Assembly: GCA_037102815.1 (NCBI GenBank)
Contig: BTPP01000001.1
Span: 6,039,001 to 6,103,000, forward strand
Source of the DNA: Neurospora intermedia
Lineage: Eukaryota > Ascomycota > Sordariomycetes > Sordariales > Sordariaceae
Length of the DNA stretch: 64,000 nucleotides
Reading direction: 5' to 3'
Part shown: piece after piece, positions 23,333 to 35,185 of the stretch
How positions within the stretch are numbered: position 1 is the stretch's first letter
Layout: the number at the start of each line of letters is the position of its first letter
The notes under the pieces: generated by a model
What the model was told of the DNA's origin: nothing
The model's input: only the letters and a program-made list of their open reading frames with translations
The model's database searches: none
Made by a program: the position numbers and the translations under genes

Positions 23333-23696
23333 TCACTCTTCTTGTCCTTGCTTCATGTTCATCTCTCTAGAGGTAAATGCCCTGAAATCGTCCTCGGTAT
23401 ATCCTTGATTCGCTACAAGAGGAGATCCATTGGGTTTAGTCCGTCATTATCAGAAGAGAGTTGTATGCTAGGAGTGTAGAGATAAGGTACTTACTATACG
23501 GCTCGAACTTGGCAAGCTCGTCCCATCGCTTGTTTTGCAGGTGGTCCGAGGCCGTGTGCAAGGTGCCTTGCGGGAGGTATATGCTGTGTTGGACGCCTTT
23601 GTCATCAGTGTAGATCATGTTGTTGGCTTGTGCTGTTTGGATGGGTGTGTCTAAGGGCTTGGTTTTGGTTTTGGCTGCTGGTGGGCTTGGTTCCAT
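23333..23696 (-). CDS. small conserved-looking protein, 93 residues
   Basis: Two exons, 23696-23495 and 23412-23333, join through an 82-nt intron (GTAAGT donor, TGTAG acceptor). The splice turns the dead-end frame after KFEPY into a continued frame, TNQGYTEDDFRAFTSREMN, then stop. I do not recognise the family. The protein is hydrophilic, with a Pro/Thr/Lys-rich start and a dense charged core (MIYTDDKGVQHSIYL, KRWDELAKFEPY). No signal peptide or membrane segment is seen. The start could instead be the in-frame ATG at 23780, which adds 28 residues of low-complexity sequence. A GTGAGTAAG word at 23834 may be the donor of a leader intron. Confidence 0.6.
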
Positions 23697-24512
23697 GATG
23701 GGGTTATGTGAGAGCTCCTTAGCTTGGGGTCTTTGGAGTTTTGGGTTGGAAGTAGTTGGAAGCCGGGAGGGTGGAATCATACCAGAGGTGATATAGGTAG
23801 GGCGGCTTGAGGGCAGGGAGGCGGGCTTACTCACCTAAGGTATACTTGCGTTGGATACTGGCCAGGTGATCCTTCCTGCCTACCTAGTCGGATGCTTACT
23901 CTGCAATAGGTGCATGTCTTCTACAGCTATAATCGTCTATGGACGTTACCTCTACACAGTATAGCGAAAAATCCCACAAGAATGGTCAGGACGACGGTCA
24001 TTGGGCGAGAGGTAGGTAACAGTAAATCTTTCGTTGGAACATGAGCCAAGTCTAACTGTAACCTAACCGCAGGCTTCTTAGATTTGATATCCTAACAACT
24101 GGAAATGATCTATCGGTCCCTTTGAGCGAAATTTCAACATACCTCTAACATATCGAGTGATGATATTTCCAAAGAAGCCAAAGGTACGCTTTCATTTATA
24201 TCGTAAACTACCCAGCTACAAGTCTAACGCGCAACAGAAAAACCACCAAGTTGGTAACCTATCACAACTCAACACGCCGAAAGTGGAGTGAATATATCAA
24301 GCCTGTCATCGACCCTACGATACACCCCGCTCTTCACTGCTTATAGAGTCAGGGCAGGTCGCTTTTTACTTGCGTTACTGCTTTGCTTACCTACCAGTTC
24401 CCTTACAGCGTCAACGTCACCAACTGAAGATATTAAGGCTTAGGCGTTGTTGTTTTGTTGGTTAAAGTAGGTAAGGGTGTTGTTGGCAGCGCTCGCTAAG
24501 GGGTCTGGTCGT
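23697..24512. other. intergenic
   Basis: Upstream of the 93-residue gene (its alternative start, 23780, lies here) and downstream of the secreted-protein gene. A cluster of TAGGTAG and CTACCTA words is present. No gene seen. Confidence 0.4.
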
Positions 24513-24839
24513 CTAGATATTATCGTTGGTTGGCCCGCGGTACTTGCTGGCCCATTTCGCCGCAAACTCCTCAGCGGGCAGATCCAACAAGTCGGTCATG
24601 ATCTGCATGCGTTCGGCCTCGGAGCCGGTGACGTAGTAGTCGTGGCCGTCGATGGTGGCTATGTTGATCGGGACCGTCTCGATGGGAGGAGTTTTGAGGG
24701 ACCCTGAGCTCGTCAAGACGTTGCAACCCAGGTCAGCGTTGTTGCAGTTGCCGCTGTCGAAGCGTCGCGGAGAGATCGGTCCTGCTGAGGCAAGCCAGGC
24801 GGTGGCAGTGAGGAGAGAGAGGCTTAGTTTGAGATGCAT
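24513..24839 (-). CDS. small secreted protein with dibasic cleavage site
   Basis: Single exon, 108 residues, ATG at 24839. Residues 1-20 form a clear signal peptide (basic start, Leu-rich core, ASAG end). A dibasic RR at 25-26 just after the predicted cleavage point could be a Kex2 processing site. The mature part has only two cysteines (C31 and C38, within GNCNNADLGC), enough for one disulfide, then a mixed polar/hydrophobic stretch ending in EEFAAKWASKYRGP. No enzymatic motif is seen. It is plausibly an extracellular or cell-wall peptide; no family recognised. Confidence in coding is good because of the signal peptide and the compact frame; function is unknown. Confidence 0.7.
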   Translation of the reverse strand: MHLKLSLSLLTATAWLASAGPISPRRFDSGNCNNADLGCNVLTSSGSLKTPPIETVPINIATIDGHDYYVTGSEAERMQIMTDLLDLPAEEFAAKWASKYRGPTNDNI

Positions 24840-25215
24840 GTTGAAGATTGTGTGGATGCTGTGTGGTTGTTTGTGGTCTGGATGGACAGGAAGTGACGGA
24901 CAGATAAAGATATATTGACTGACAGTGGGATGGGGAAGCTAGCTCTTATAGACTAGCAGCTGAAGCACCTGTCTCTACGAACGCACCACCGCCCGAGCAC
25001 GACCAGAAAGTGACCGAATGTTGGCCGAAGCGCTACCACGTCACCGCTTTTGCCGCTGTGATAATCATCAAGTTTCGGGGGAATGTGTGCTGAAGGATTC
25101 ATTTACGGATCTGTATGCACTATGAGTTACATGACATCGCCCGTTCTAGACTACGTATGTAGTAGGTAGGTATCGTGGTAGATGGAACTCCATGGACTAG
25201 TTAGGCTACAACGTA

Positions 25216-25224
25216 GGTTTCTTG
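25216..25224. repeat. left target-site duplication
   Basis: GGTTTCTTG, identical to 25616-25624 on the other side of the inverted-repeat element. Confidence 0.7.
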
Positions 25225-25615
25225 CGAGGCGGATAAAGTAACCGTATAACACGCTGAAGTAACCGTATACTAACCGAAAGGAGTAGGCCATCTTCACCCG
25301 CACAGTATGGCTCAAATATGCTGTAAGGTTGAAGACGTTAAAGATGCGTCCCTCTGTTTACCCTATTGATACTTCGAAGTTTACGACCAGCGTGATTGAA
25401 TTAACTACCTCTAGCAACCCATCTCCCGCCGCGCCCGCCGTGACTAAAGTCTCTAGCGATGACCCAGATCTCTAGCGACGAAAACGAAGGCGAGATCCCC
25501 TCATGGCTGTGATGATTCTGGTGCAGCTAGCATTTCCAACCTCACTATGTGGGGCCTCTCCTTTTGGTTAGTATACGGTTACTTCAGCGAAGCGTACGGT
25601 TACTTTATCCGTTCC
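25225..25615. mobile_element. MITE-like DNA transposon with 9-bp target-site duplication
   Basis: Two arms of about 60 bp face each other: left about 25225-25290, right about 25551-25615. Both read inwards GGATAAAGTAACCGTA, then after a short variable stretch CGCTGAAGTAACCGTATAC and TAACC, so each arm carries a direct repeat of AAGTAACCGTA. The arms differ at only a few positions. GGTTTCTTG occurs immediately outside both ends (25216-25224 and 25616-25624), a perfect 9-bp direct repeat as expected for a target-site duplication. The interior of about 260 bp has no coding frame. Length, long inverted repeats and 9-bp duplication fit a non-autonomous Mutator-like element. The superfamily is inferred; the repeats are seen directly. 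Confidence 0.75.
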
Positions 25616-25624
25616 GGTTTCTTG
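25616..25624. repeat. right target-site duplication
   Basis: GGTTTCTTG, identical to 25216-25224. Confidence 0.7.
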
Positions 25625-27084
25625 TCAACGTCGTATTATCTCGTATACTACTTTGGGCAACAGAGTTCTTGTTCGATGTTGATTGGTGGGCAAGGGTCAC
25701 TGCTGTGCTTGTTGGTTCTCCAAAGTCGACCATCTGACTAGCGCACCCGAAATGCTGGGACTGGTGAAGTCATGGCTTCATGACTGCCTCCATACCCAAA
25801 CTTCATGTGATTCTTCTAGCCCTTGACGCCAGCAGGAAATTCTGGCGGGAACAGACTCCCAACCCGACTCATCAATGTTGGCGAGCTATTTAAGCTACTT
25901 TTACCTCGCCTCGTGCTCAGCGCGAATTCTGCAACATTGGCTGATACTCAAGACGTTCTGAGTCATATTTGGCCATAACCACCGAAATATACAGCCTGAA
26001 GCTTTCATCGAGTAACCTTGAGGAACTCGGAGCAAGAATCCCCCTGAAAGACTTGGCCCAAACACCCCGAGGCGCAATGACTTCCACTCGGCAGCTTGAA
26101 TACAAATTTGTCTGGATCCATCCCCCATGTATTATCCAGGACTCTGTTGAAGACTGGGGTGTTAGCGCCGTTGGGTTCATGAAAAATTGCATGTTTGGCA
26201 CAGGTTCTGATTCATACTGAATCTTCTGTCACAGCGAGAAACCGCGTTCTCAGGGAGGGCACAAACACAGAAACCACAGTCGCGTTGGAGGGCTACATGA
26301 GAAGGGGTATATGGTCTGGCGAGAAGATGGTGGAAAGCGAGCCTTTCGACATCGGAACGGCCGTGGTCGCCCTGGCCATATTTGAGACTAATGTCAGCTT
26401 TTATATGGGACGGGCCACGCACTGACTGGGACCTCTTGCTTTGTCTGCTGGTAATCCGCCAAGAAAACATCACAAATCCAAAGTATGAAGAGGAGGGATT
26501 GGTCTTAGCCTCAGCGCACAGCAGAACTTATGATGGAAAAACAGGGAATATTTACAAACGAATGGGGATCTCGTACAATAAGTACGACTATATTGAACGG
26601 AAAGAGAATGAGCTAATTCATTAAAGGTGCAGAGGAGATGGTCGTGACGATCGGCCAAGAATATTGACGGTTGGATATCCGATATGTAAGTTCTTTGTGC
26701 CTTCCCAATTCATTGTCTTCCTTCTTCAGAGTGAGTACTTAATTTAATCCAAGAATGGTTAATCTTACAAAGAGCACATTGATGCAAGGTGTGTGTGGGT
26801 ACACATCAAGTATGATGTCTTCAGGAAGGCAATTGCTTCCCTTCGTGACTTCCTCCTCTGGAATATCTGCACTTCTGGAGAATCTGTGCGTGCAGCGATT
26901 TTCAGATGCCACACAGCATTCTCCCCACGATTCATTTGAATCTGTCTTCTTGCGTGTCTTCTCTGCCTTCGCAAGGCTTTTTGGGCAATGCCTTAGGCTT
27001 CGATCGCTGTTCGTGGCAACCATAAACCAAAACCCAACATCACCCGTCCCAGAGTTCCTCCATCTTGGGAGCATCATTTCAACA

Positions 27085-28423
27085 ATGCTGCGCTCCAGAA
27101 TCGCCCCAAACACCGCCATGGGGCCACCACCCCAAAAGCGCCGACCAAACGAGCCCTTGCCCAATGGTACCAAGCAGCAGCAGCAGCGTACTTCTCCCAG
27201 GCTAGCCAACAACAAGAGGTTGACCGACAATGCTTCATCCTCGCGCCCTTCTGCTCCTCAGCCAAAGCCAGCTCAAACCTTTAAAGAGCGTCTCTTTTCT
27301 CGCCCACAGAAGAAGCGAAAGCCGACACCTGAGCCTGCGAAGGTCGACCTTCATTCCCGGCCCCAAACCACCATAGCTCCGTTCTTCCAGAAGCTCCAAG
27401 CCGCATTTGGAGAAGAAACCCAGCCTGCGAAGCAAAAGCCGCAGCATAAACCACATGAAAAGAAATCAGATTACATCCGCGTGCCTCCTCCTCCTCCTCC
27501 TCCTCCTCCTCCTCCTCCTCCTCCTCTAAAGCAGCAGCAGCAGCAGCCAACAGTACAAACCCGCAAGAGAAAACGTGAATCCCCTGTCAAAGAAAGCAAA
27601 GCCTCGTCTGAAACCGAAGACATGCTCGCCGAGCTCCAAGGTGCGTAACTAACCACTCTCCACCCCTTTGCGATATCAAAGACCAAATACGCTGACAGCA
27701 ATGCCACTTTCACCAACAGCCCACTACCTAACAGCTGCCACAAACCTCCACTCCCACGCGCTCACCTCCCTCACCAAAGCGCACTCCCTCGTAATCAAAA
27801 AGCTCGACGACGACATTGGCTCCTCCGAGGAGAAATTTCTCCAACACGTCGAGAAGCGTGCCTCCAGGCTCTCACTGCCGTTGTCCGAGTTTGTTATTCG
27901 TTCTGACCAGCGCGGGGATGATGGTGTGATGAGGAGCGAGAAGCATGTGATTAAGGACTTGGTGAAGAGGGTTGAGAAAAAGTTGGTAAACACGGAGAAG
28001 GAAATGGAGGGGTTGTGGAAGGAGTGGTTAGAGAGTGAGAAGGGTTTGGAAAGGGTTTTGGAGGAAGTCTTGAAGGAGGTTGAAGATTTAAACAAAGGCA
28101 AGAGTGGGAAGAAGGTGGATGGTGAAAGTAATTACCTTCTTGGTGCGAGCGAAGACGCTGAAAAGGCACCCAAAGTTAAAAAGAGCGATGAACGGGATAT
28201 GTTGACCAAGTATGAGGAGGCTATCGAGGAGGAGGTTGAAAAGGCGGAGGAAGAAGTGACGAAGTTGACCCTCTCGACTTATCAGATGATGAAGGATCTT
28301 GAGAAGGTAAGACTATTTCAACCATTCACTCCGTGGCAAGTACTGACATGCTTGTCTCAGGATTACCGGAAGGCGATCATCCCGGATTTACACCTCTTCT
28401 ATACCTCCATCGAGGATGTTTAA
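27085..28423 (+). CDS. Pro/Gln-tract coiled-coil protein, unknown function
   Basis: Exons: 27085-27640, 27699-28306 and 28361-28423, giving 408 residues. Splice signals are GTGCGT/GACAG and GTAAGA/TCAG, and phase is kept. The first half is basic and disordered with several KR-rich clusters that look like nuclear localisation signals (QKRRPNE, QKKRKPTP, RKRKRE), a run of 14 prolines from a CCT microsatellite, and a run of glutamines. The second half (about 187-400) is strongly helical and charged, with heptad-like Leu spacing (KDLVKRVEKKLVNTEKEMEGL), ending in IPDLHLFYTSIEDV. The layout suggests a nuclear scaffold or complex subunit; I cannot assign a family. The ATG at 27118 (MGPPPQ) is a possible alternative start. 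Confidence 0.75.
27484..27525 (+). repeat. (CCT)14 microsatellite, coding
   Basis: Fourteen perfect CCT units coding a polyproline run in the coiled-coil protein, followed directly by CAG repeats coding Gln. Confidence 0.95.
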
Positions 28424-31400
28424 TGAAAATACTGCCATGGAAAAGCAACTTCATAGTTGGATGCAAGAAACGCGAGGGGGTAAAAACACCCTCTTCATCG
28501 GACATGTCGTGAGAGTACAGTTACCAAGAAGGGGGCCATCTCAGTGTGCACATCCTGCTATGTTGATGTCGTGTCCAGTTGGATTTGGGCGGCTGCGAAT
28601 CTTAACGAACCATCTAAAGCAAATGGAATCGCATGCCCTCCAGCAACTGAACTGAACTGAGCGAGTAGTCAATGAGAGAGTAAACATTGCAACATGACAC
28701 CAAAATCACCTCTTTGTTAGAGTTTGTGAAAACCACCTAGCACCCACTCTTTGTTTTCCTCTTTGAACCGTCTCGGTTAAACTGTCTGGCCCTTATTGAT
28801 AACATTGACAACATGCTACCTACCCAGATCCCCTCATCAAGGTCAAGCTCACAGCTATACTCCACAGTCAGTCCACTGTCCAAAGGTCGATCGCCATGGA
28901 ACATCATCACATGCCACGGTCACTTGACACCGTTGTTGCTTGCCTTTTGCCATTATATTTTTCTTCAATTAGTATATGAAGCAAGTCAAAGAGCGGTGTT
29001 TGGTAGCCATGATGGAGAATCGCATAATGGTCACCTTTATGTCGCGTCTAGGATGGCCTTCCGGGCTTTCCGAAGGAGGTTGGGCGGGGAGGGAGAAGGA
29101 AACTTACATGGTGAAGAGGCGGTGATGATTCGGTGGGTGGGTATATGGGCGTTTGGTGCAGTTCAGTCAGGTAGGACCTTAAACTCGCGGGGGGTTTGAT
29201 TTTCAACTTGGTTTCAGGGAAATCAGGCATAATCTGTAAACATACTGCAACATTCATATGCCCATCTAGGACCTAATGCAGAACGGCGGTTTCGAATGTC
29301 TCCACCCCCTCCAGTCCAGCGCTTCTTGGAAAAAAAAGGTTGGAAAGGTTGGAAAGGGCAGGGAGGGCATTAGAGAAATTGAACTGACAGCTGAGTAGTA
29401 CTTCGGGGTAGTAGCGTGTCTCTTCCACTTGTTTTGGCGGATATGGAATGCACATTTTCGGGCAGTATACTCACAGATTATTTTGCCTGAGTTCCCTGAA
29501 GTTGATGATAAACCCACCTGATTTGATACGAATCATCTACATCAGGGGCGTCAGAACGTGTATACATGGAGTGAGATAATGTGTGTGTGTATTGTCATGA
29601 TAAATGGGAGAATGAACGGATTGGTTTTACAAAGGTACCGCTGTTGAGATGATGAACGTTGGGTAGATAAGTATTATTTGGGGAACACTAAAATAAATCA
29701 CCGAGTCGTTGAGCGAGTCTTGCATGGAAGATAGTGAAGCAGTTCTGTTCCGTAGAGGATTAAGCAAGATGATAACTGTGTGTGTACACACTTGTGAGAG
29801 AAAGCTTGTATGGTAGATTGCATTGATATGATGGTCCTTCAGCGTCAAATGTTGATGTTGATGGGATAGTTTGCATGGTGTTGTTTTGAGCGTTCGCGTA
29901 GAGCTCTGGAACTAAATGTTGATGCTCGGGTTTCTTGACCATCAATTGAACCCTTTACCTCTGGCTCGTTGTCCGGCTTCTCCCTTTTTTCTTCATATTT
30001 TTCTTCTTTTTTTTTTCTTCTTCTTTTTTTCTTCATTCTTCTTTTCTTATGGCCTTTCGTCCCAGTGAGGTTTCGCCATAGAGACTAGCCATCTCCATTA
30101 TGCTGTGTCCAATGTGATATGTTAGTTAGGACGAGGTCCACCTTCGATGTCAACAAGAAAAAAAATCTGTCAATATCTGACAATGTCTCGTCGACGTTCG
30201 AGTATGTAGAAGATTCCAATCCCGAATGTGAATGCAGCGGCAGCCCTTGATGTATCACACATTCGCCATCAAGTGCCGGTGGTCCCTTGTTGCATTGTTT
30301 TGGAATCACGGCAAGGACCGATGTGGTTGTAGTGTAGGTGGGACTGTCAAAGAAGTGACAGGTCGACAGCTACATACCCCACAGATGAATATGTATGCAT
30401 TGAGGGGGGCATCAATGGCGCTTTCTTGGGAGAAGATGGCTTTTCTGACGCCCGACTGTTAATAACATTGCACTAATTATTATGCGCCTGATTTTCTTTC
30501 CCTTTGTGTTAGTATGTGTGCTTTGAGAAAGGTCACTGTCCGCAGGGTAGCAACAACATGGCTGGTGTTCTTATCGTAGTGGAAGAAGCCCGGAGGACAC
30601 ATATAGAGGGGCGAGTCCAAAATTCCGCGGACGGCCGTGGCCTAGTGTTGAACTGTCTCTCGGCGGCAAACAACCCAGAAAGGTCGTATTGTTGAGGATG
30701 CGAAGTCTATCCCTTTTCGAACGTACGTCTTAGACAAGGTGCGGTCCGAAGCGAGGCTGTGATGTGCGTACACAGTTCCTGATACGTGAGTGGCTGATCA
30801 AGATTGATTGGTAAAGAGCGCCGGGACCAGAACTGCCCTGGCGTCCAGCTTACACGGCGCAGGCTGGGCAAAGGGCCGAAAGCAGCAAACGACTTCCAGG
30901 AAAGTTTCAAAAACACAAATCAGAGCTAGGATTGATTTTCAAGAGGCAACAAGTGGCTAGGTGATTCCCAAGTGATGAGGAATCTGTGATCTTGGACGCA
31001 GGGCTTACCTGCATGGAACAGAATAAGGTTGATTCCATGAGGCTTCGACTGGCCTACCTCTCTCTCTGATAGGCAAGTCGATAACTCTGGGGTATCAGAT
31101 TGAACCACCAAGTTTATTTGAAATACGTCTGGGATCTGGCAAGATTTGTAATATCGAGATCACAAGATCTTGTGTCAGATTGAGGCCATGACTCTGGAGT
31201 GAGGGTATCCCCAGTGTCCAAGACGAACAGCAAAGATCAGCAAGCAGCTCGCTTGTCCCAAATCGAACTGGTCTGTCTCCAGCACACGGCCATCCATCCA
31301 CCTTGCCAGCCCCCAGAAACATGACTGTCAGAAAGAAAGAAGACTGACTCAACTGCTGCACAAGCTTGGCTTTACCGCCTCGAGACACGCACGCAGGACA

Positions 31401-33348
31401 TGGAGAAAACCCCCCATCGGTCGAATATACATCAGCCGGGCCATCCGTGAGCTGTGACGTACCCAGTCACTGTCTGTACCTAGCGCACCAAGCGCACCAG
31501 TGACAGACTGACAGATGAGATGCCATTCACGGATTGCCCACGTGCTGTCCAAAGTTGTTGACCAGCTAGCCGGATCAAGCCTGGTGTTGGTAGCCAATGG
31601 TCTGGACAGCTCTGGGTTTGAATTGCTTTGCTTTCGCTTGTGGTCTTGGAACTGAACGGCGCTGTGTCGGGCCCGCGGGGGGGCGACGTGTTGGAGGAGA
31701 AAGTGGAATTGAGCAAACCTAAGCCTCACTCACCATGGAAGACCGACAACGGACTGACCGCCTCGCGGGGTGCTGTTTACTGTAGCGACTCAGCGTTGCC
31801 AGCAGGGAAGCGGAACCTTGATGGCCCAAGCTTTCTGACTCTTGTTGAGCAGCTGGGCCGCCCCCTGTCAAAGCTTCCTAGCTGTTCAGGGTCGCACTTT
31901 CACCCCCAGACTTCCCCACTGTCTCAGGAACACACGGCAGACAGCCCGCCAAGCTCGGTAAGGCAACTGGCAGGCAAGTGCGAATCTGGCATCTGGATCA
32001 AGTCGTTGAGATCTTGTGACTTGGTTGGAAGGCAAGAAACTCACGAACCCCCCTCCTCCCTGGTGCTGGGGCTGTTCCGTCGTGGCCGTACGAGGAGAGA
32101 GGGTGGGTTTGGGATGCTTGGTGTCCAGCGATACTGGGTGCGAACTCCACAAACACTCCAGTGCAACACCCCCCAAGACGACCATCTCACCGGCTCCAAA
32201 ATCTGGGGCTTTGGTTCCTAGTCATTGTGCGTGTTAGTCACTGCTACAGGTATCCGGATGCCCGAAATGGTGGCGATCCGGGTCAGTCAAACCTGTGAAA
32301 CTCGGGGCAGAGGAAGAATGGAAGGCCGCGGGAACACAAAGCTGCAGCCATGGGCTGTTTGACGCTCGAGAATACTCGGGATTGCGCACTCGCATCTACG
32401 TCGTCATCGGCTCATACAGCGGACCCCCCCCCCCCCCCCCTACACTAGCTTGAACCTTTCGGTCCTCTGCCCATTCCATCTCGGGATGCTGCGAGATGCT
32501 GGGACTAAAAACACCAAAACGGACGATCAAGGCCATGATAAACATTGTAACCCTGGCAACCTCCAACGTCGCCATGTCTAGTGCAGACATGGTGCCAATC
32601 AAACACCATGTCTTCGTCCCCAGGCCTCCGACCATCACTTACATAAGAAAGAGGGGTCCGTAGTCTGGGGACTTTTGGGACTTGGGAGTGATGGGACAGT
32701 CAATCAATCGCCACAGAAGCACCCAATTGCACGCAGGAGGGGGTGGCATTGGACCTGTATGGCGAGCTGTATGGGAGCTGTATGGGGATGCAAGAGCGAT
32801 GTGCCGGTTTGTTGTCGAGCGGCGGCAGTTGTCTCCAACAGCAACAGCAACAACACCAACGCACGAGTCAACTCTTCACGCAGATCAAAGTCGAATCCCC
32901 ATTGCTGCAATCATGCATGCCGCCAACCCCAAGCTTCCCTGTCCCCTCCTTTCTTTTCTTGAGATCTTTTGTACCCCCCTCCCCCCCTGTCAGTGTTCTC
33001 CTCAGATTGGCTTTGGTCTGCCCAGATCTCTCGAGCGAGGGTCCGGAGGTCCGTTCCCGGCCTCGACTTATATCGACTGCTTCTCTCCCCCAGCTTCAGT
33101 CCCCAACATCCTCAACATCTTATCTCGTCAGCTCCCTTGTTCAACTCTGAACTCAAATACCAGCCATCTCTCTCCTCTCGACTCATCTCTTCTGTCTCTG
33201 TCCTTTCATACTCTCAAATCCTCGCGCCTCTTAAGCATCAAATAGCCATCCGGTGAAGCACTCGACACAGCTATCCGAATCGGGAAATCATTCATACTGT
33301 GTAATACATATCAACACCACACAACCAACCACAACAACAACATCAATC
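28424..33348. other. long intergenic region
   Basis: About 4.9 kb. Frames of up to 197 codons (31628-32221, +) are open on both strands without splice support or family resemblance. A CT-rich tract ending at about 33250 is probably the promoter and leader of the downstream mitochondrial-protein gene. A 17-base C run lies at 32424-32440. Confidence 0.4.
32424..32440. repeat. poly-C run, 17 bases
   Basis: Uninterrupted C17 in intergenic DNA. Confidence 0.9.
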
Positions 33349-34316
33349 ATGTCGAGAATCGCCGCCCCCGTCACAAAACTCACCAGGTCTTTGAGCACAT
33401 CTCCTGCTGTTGCCAAGCCTAGCTTTATCCTTAATGCCACCAGCAACGTCAGCAGGACTGACAGTCTTGATGTAAGTTCTCTCCCCCTTTGTTTCTCTCC
33501 TCATTGCTCCTCTTCCATCTCTGCCCCTCCATTACATGACACTGCCACATTTCCTTGGACCATGGTCTCCAATTGCCGGCTTCCCTCACCACACGGCACC
33601 TATCAAATAATCGAACCATTATCTCCTATCATCTTCCCGTCCTTACAGCATAAGCACCCAATTCGGGAAATGCTCTCTCACCAACGGTCCCGTTCACTCC
33701 CGTCCACACCACCAAACTCAATGTGAATAACCATTTTACTAACAAATCCCACCAGGCCCGCACCCCTCGCAAGGTTCCCCTGATGCAAGGCTTCCGCACC
33801 TCGGCCCCTACCAACGCCTCCATCAACCCTTCCTTCTTCGCCAACGGCATCGACGCCGTCGTCCTCCCCAACCTTGCCGCCACAGAATCCAGCCATGCCT
33901 CTGCTTTCCACCCCACCTACTTTGACACCATTCGTGTCCCCCTGCTCCCAGACAACAAGACCTCCCCTCCCCCCACGGTGCAGCGTATGCCGCTCTTTGA
34001 CGAGCTAAAACCTGAGCAGCGTGGCGAGATGGCCTCTGAGGGTGACGCCGACCTGATGGCCAGCAAGCCCGCTGTCGCCGTCGTCGCCAACAAGCCCGGC
34101 CAGGTCCTCCCCGCCTCGCTCAGCCAGGAGGTTGTCGACTTGGACAACTGGACCGGTGCTGACTGGGTTAGCCTGGGCTTTGTCCGTGACATTGCTCGCG
34201 ACGAGGCTAAGGCGCAAGAGGAGCAGGCTGGTAGCCAGGGTATGATTAGGGATCTGTGGAGTGGTATGGTGGAGGATGTGTTTGGCGCTCGTGCTAAAGG
34301 TGGCTCTAAAGCTTGA
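33349..34316 (+). CDS. predicted mitochondrial protein, unknown function
   Basis: Exons 33349-33471 and 33756-34316 give 227 residues. The 284-nt intron (GTAAGT donor, CTAAC branch point, ACCAG acceptor) is longer than the others in this window. The first 35 residues have a positive, Ser/Arg-rich presequence character (SRIAAPVTKLTRSLSTSP), predicting import into mitochondria. Exon 2 contains RKVPLMQGFRTSAPTN, a proline-rich linker, and a conserved-looking C-terminal block WTGADWVSLGFVRDIARDEAK. No catalytic or membrane motif is seen. I do not recognise the family; it resembles short fungus-specific mitochondrial proteins. The ATG context (CAATCATGTC) follows a long CT-rich leader. Confidence 0.75.
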
Positions 34317-34400
34317 TGTTCTCTCCACTAAATGCGGGAAGATTTCGTTGAGTTTTTGATCACTGGAGCGAGCGGCAATGGGTTTGAAGCATGGTCATGG

Positions 34401-34418
34401 TTTTTTTTTTTTTTTTTT
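34401..34418. repeat. poly-T run, 18 bases
   Basis: T18 about 85 bp after the stop codon of the mitochondrial-protein gene, in its likely 3' UTR. Confidence 0.9.
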
Positions 34419-34956
34419 GCATATGAGTACCTCTATGTGCACGACTGGGTCTCTTGTTGTTTGGTTTTGGGCGGAGCAGGTGTTTTGGGTACTTTGATTG
34501 TTTTCTTATTATCTTCTTTCCTTGTCACGATATGAGGAAGACTGGCGACAAGGTCTCAGCTGTCTTGCCTGTCTTTTGGATAGTTATTACCTACTACCCT
34601 ACGAGTGAATCACTCGTGGGCTCGCTGACTCGATAAAGAAATTGAGAACGGCTAGAGCCTCGAAATTCATCATCATTTAACAATCATTCACATATTTCTA
34701 CGTCCGTGAACCGGCAGTGATACTTGCGCTTGTGTAATCTTGGCATATTCATACGTCTCGACAATTATCTTCCGAATCGCCTCATTCGAACCATCTTGAC
34801 CCGTTCCTAGCTACCCACATGTATTAAGTATACTCCCCCTTATCCAGAACCGACAGGCAACTAAATACCGAAATGTTCAAATGCACGACATCAACCTCCA
34901 AAGCCGAGTCCGGTCTCCTGTCTCCTGTCAGGTCTCCACAATCCCCGGGTCCGGTA

Positions 34957-34988
34957 CGTATGTATGTATGTATATATGTATGTATGTA
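34957..34988. repeat. (GTAT)n microsatellite
   Basis: Imperfect GTAT tetranucleotide repeat with one ATAT interruption. Confidence 0.85.
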
Positions 34989-35185
34989 CGGACATACATA
35001 CCAGGATCACATGCTCGCTGCCGCTGCCTGTTCACATGATCAAGTCACATGCTTGCTCACCTACTTACTTACCTACTTACCTACCTGGTATCTACCAGAC
35101 CCCAGAGCCTCGAAAAGAGGTATGGACTACCCTAGGCTACCTACGTACCGGACATTCAACGCTACCTAGGTATCGTCAACTTTGG

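Larger units (their letters stand above)
24840..27084. other. intergenic with inverted-repeat element
   Basis: Holds the secreted-protein promoter, the 391-bp inverted-repeat element at 25225-25615 (listed separately), a stretch at about 25.9-26.5 kb open on both strands (see findings), and the leader of the coiled-coil gene. The frame of that gene stays open upstream to an ATG at 26755, but this part reads like untranslated leader. Confidence 0.4.

Noticed and set aside
26755-27084. N-terminal extension of the coiled-coil protein from an ATG at 26755
   Set aside because: In frame and open, but composition differs sharply from the downstream protein; more likely leader sequence.
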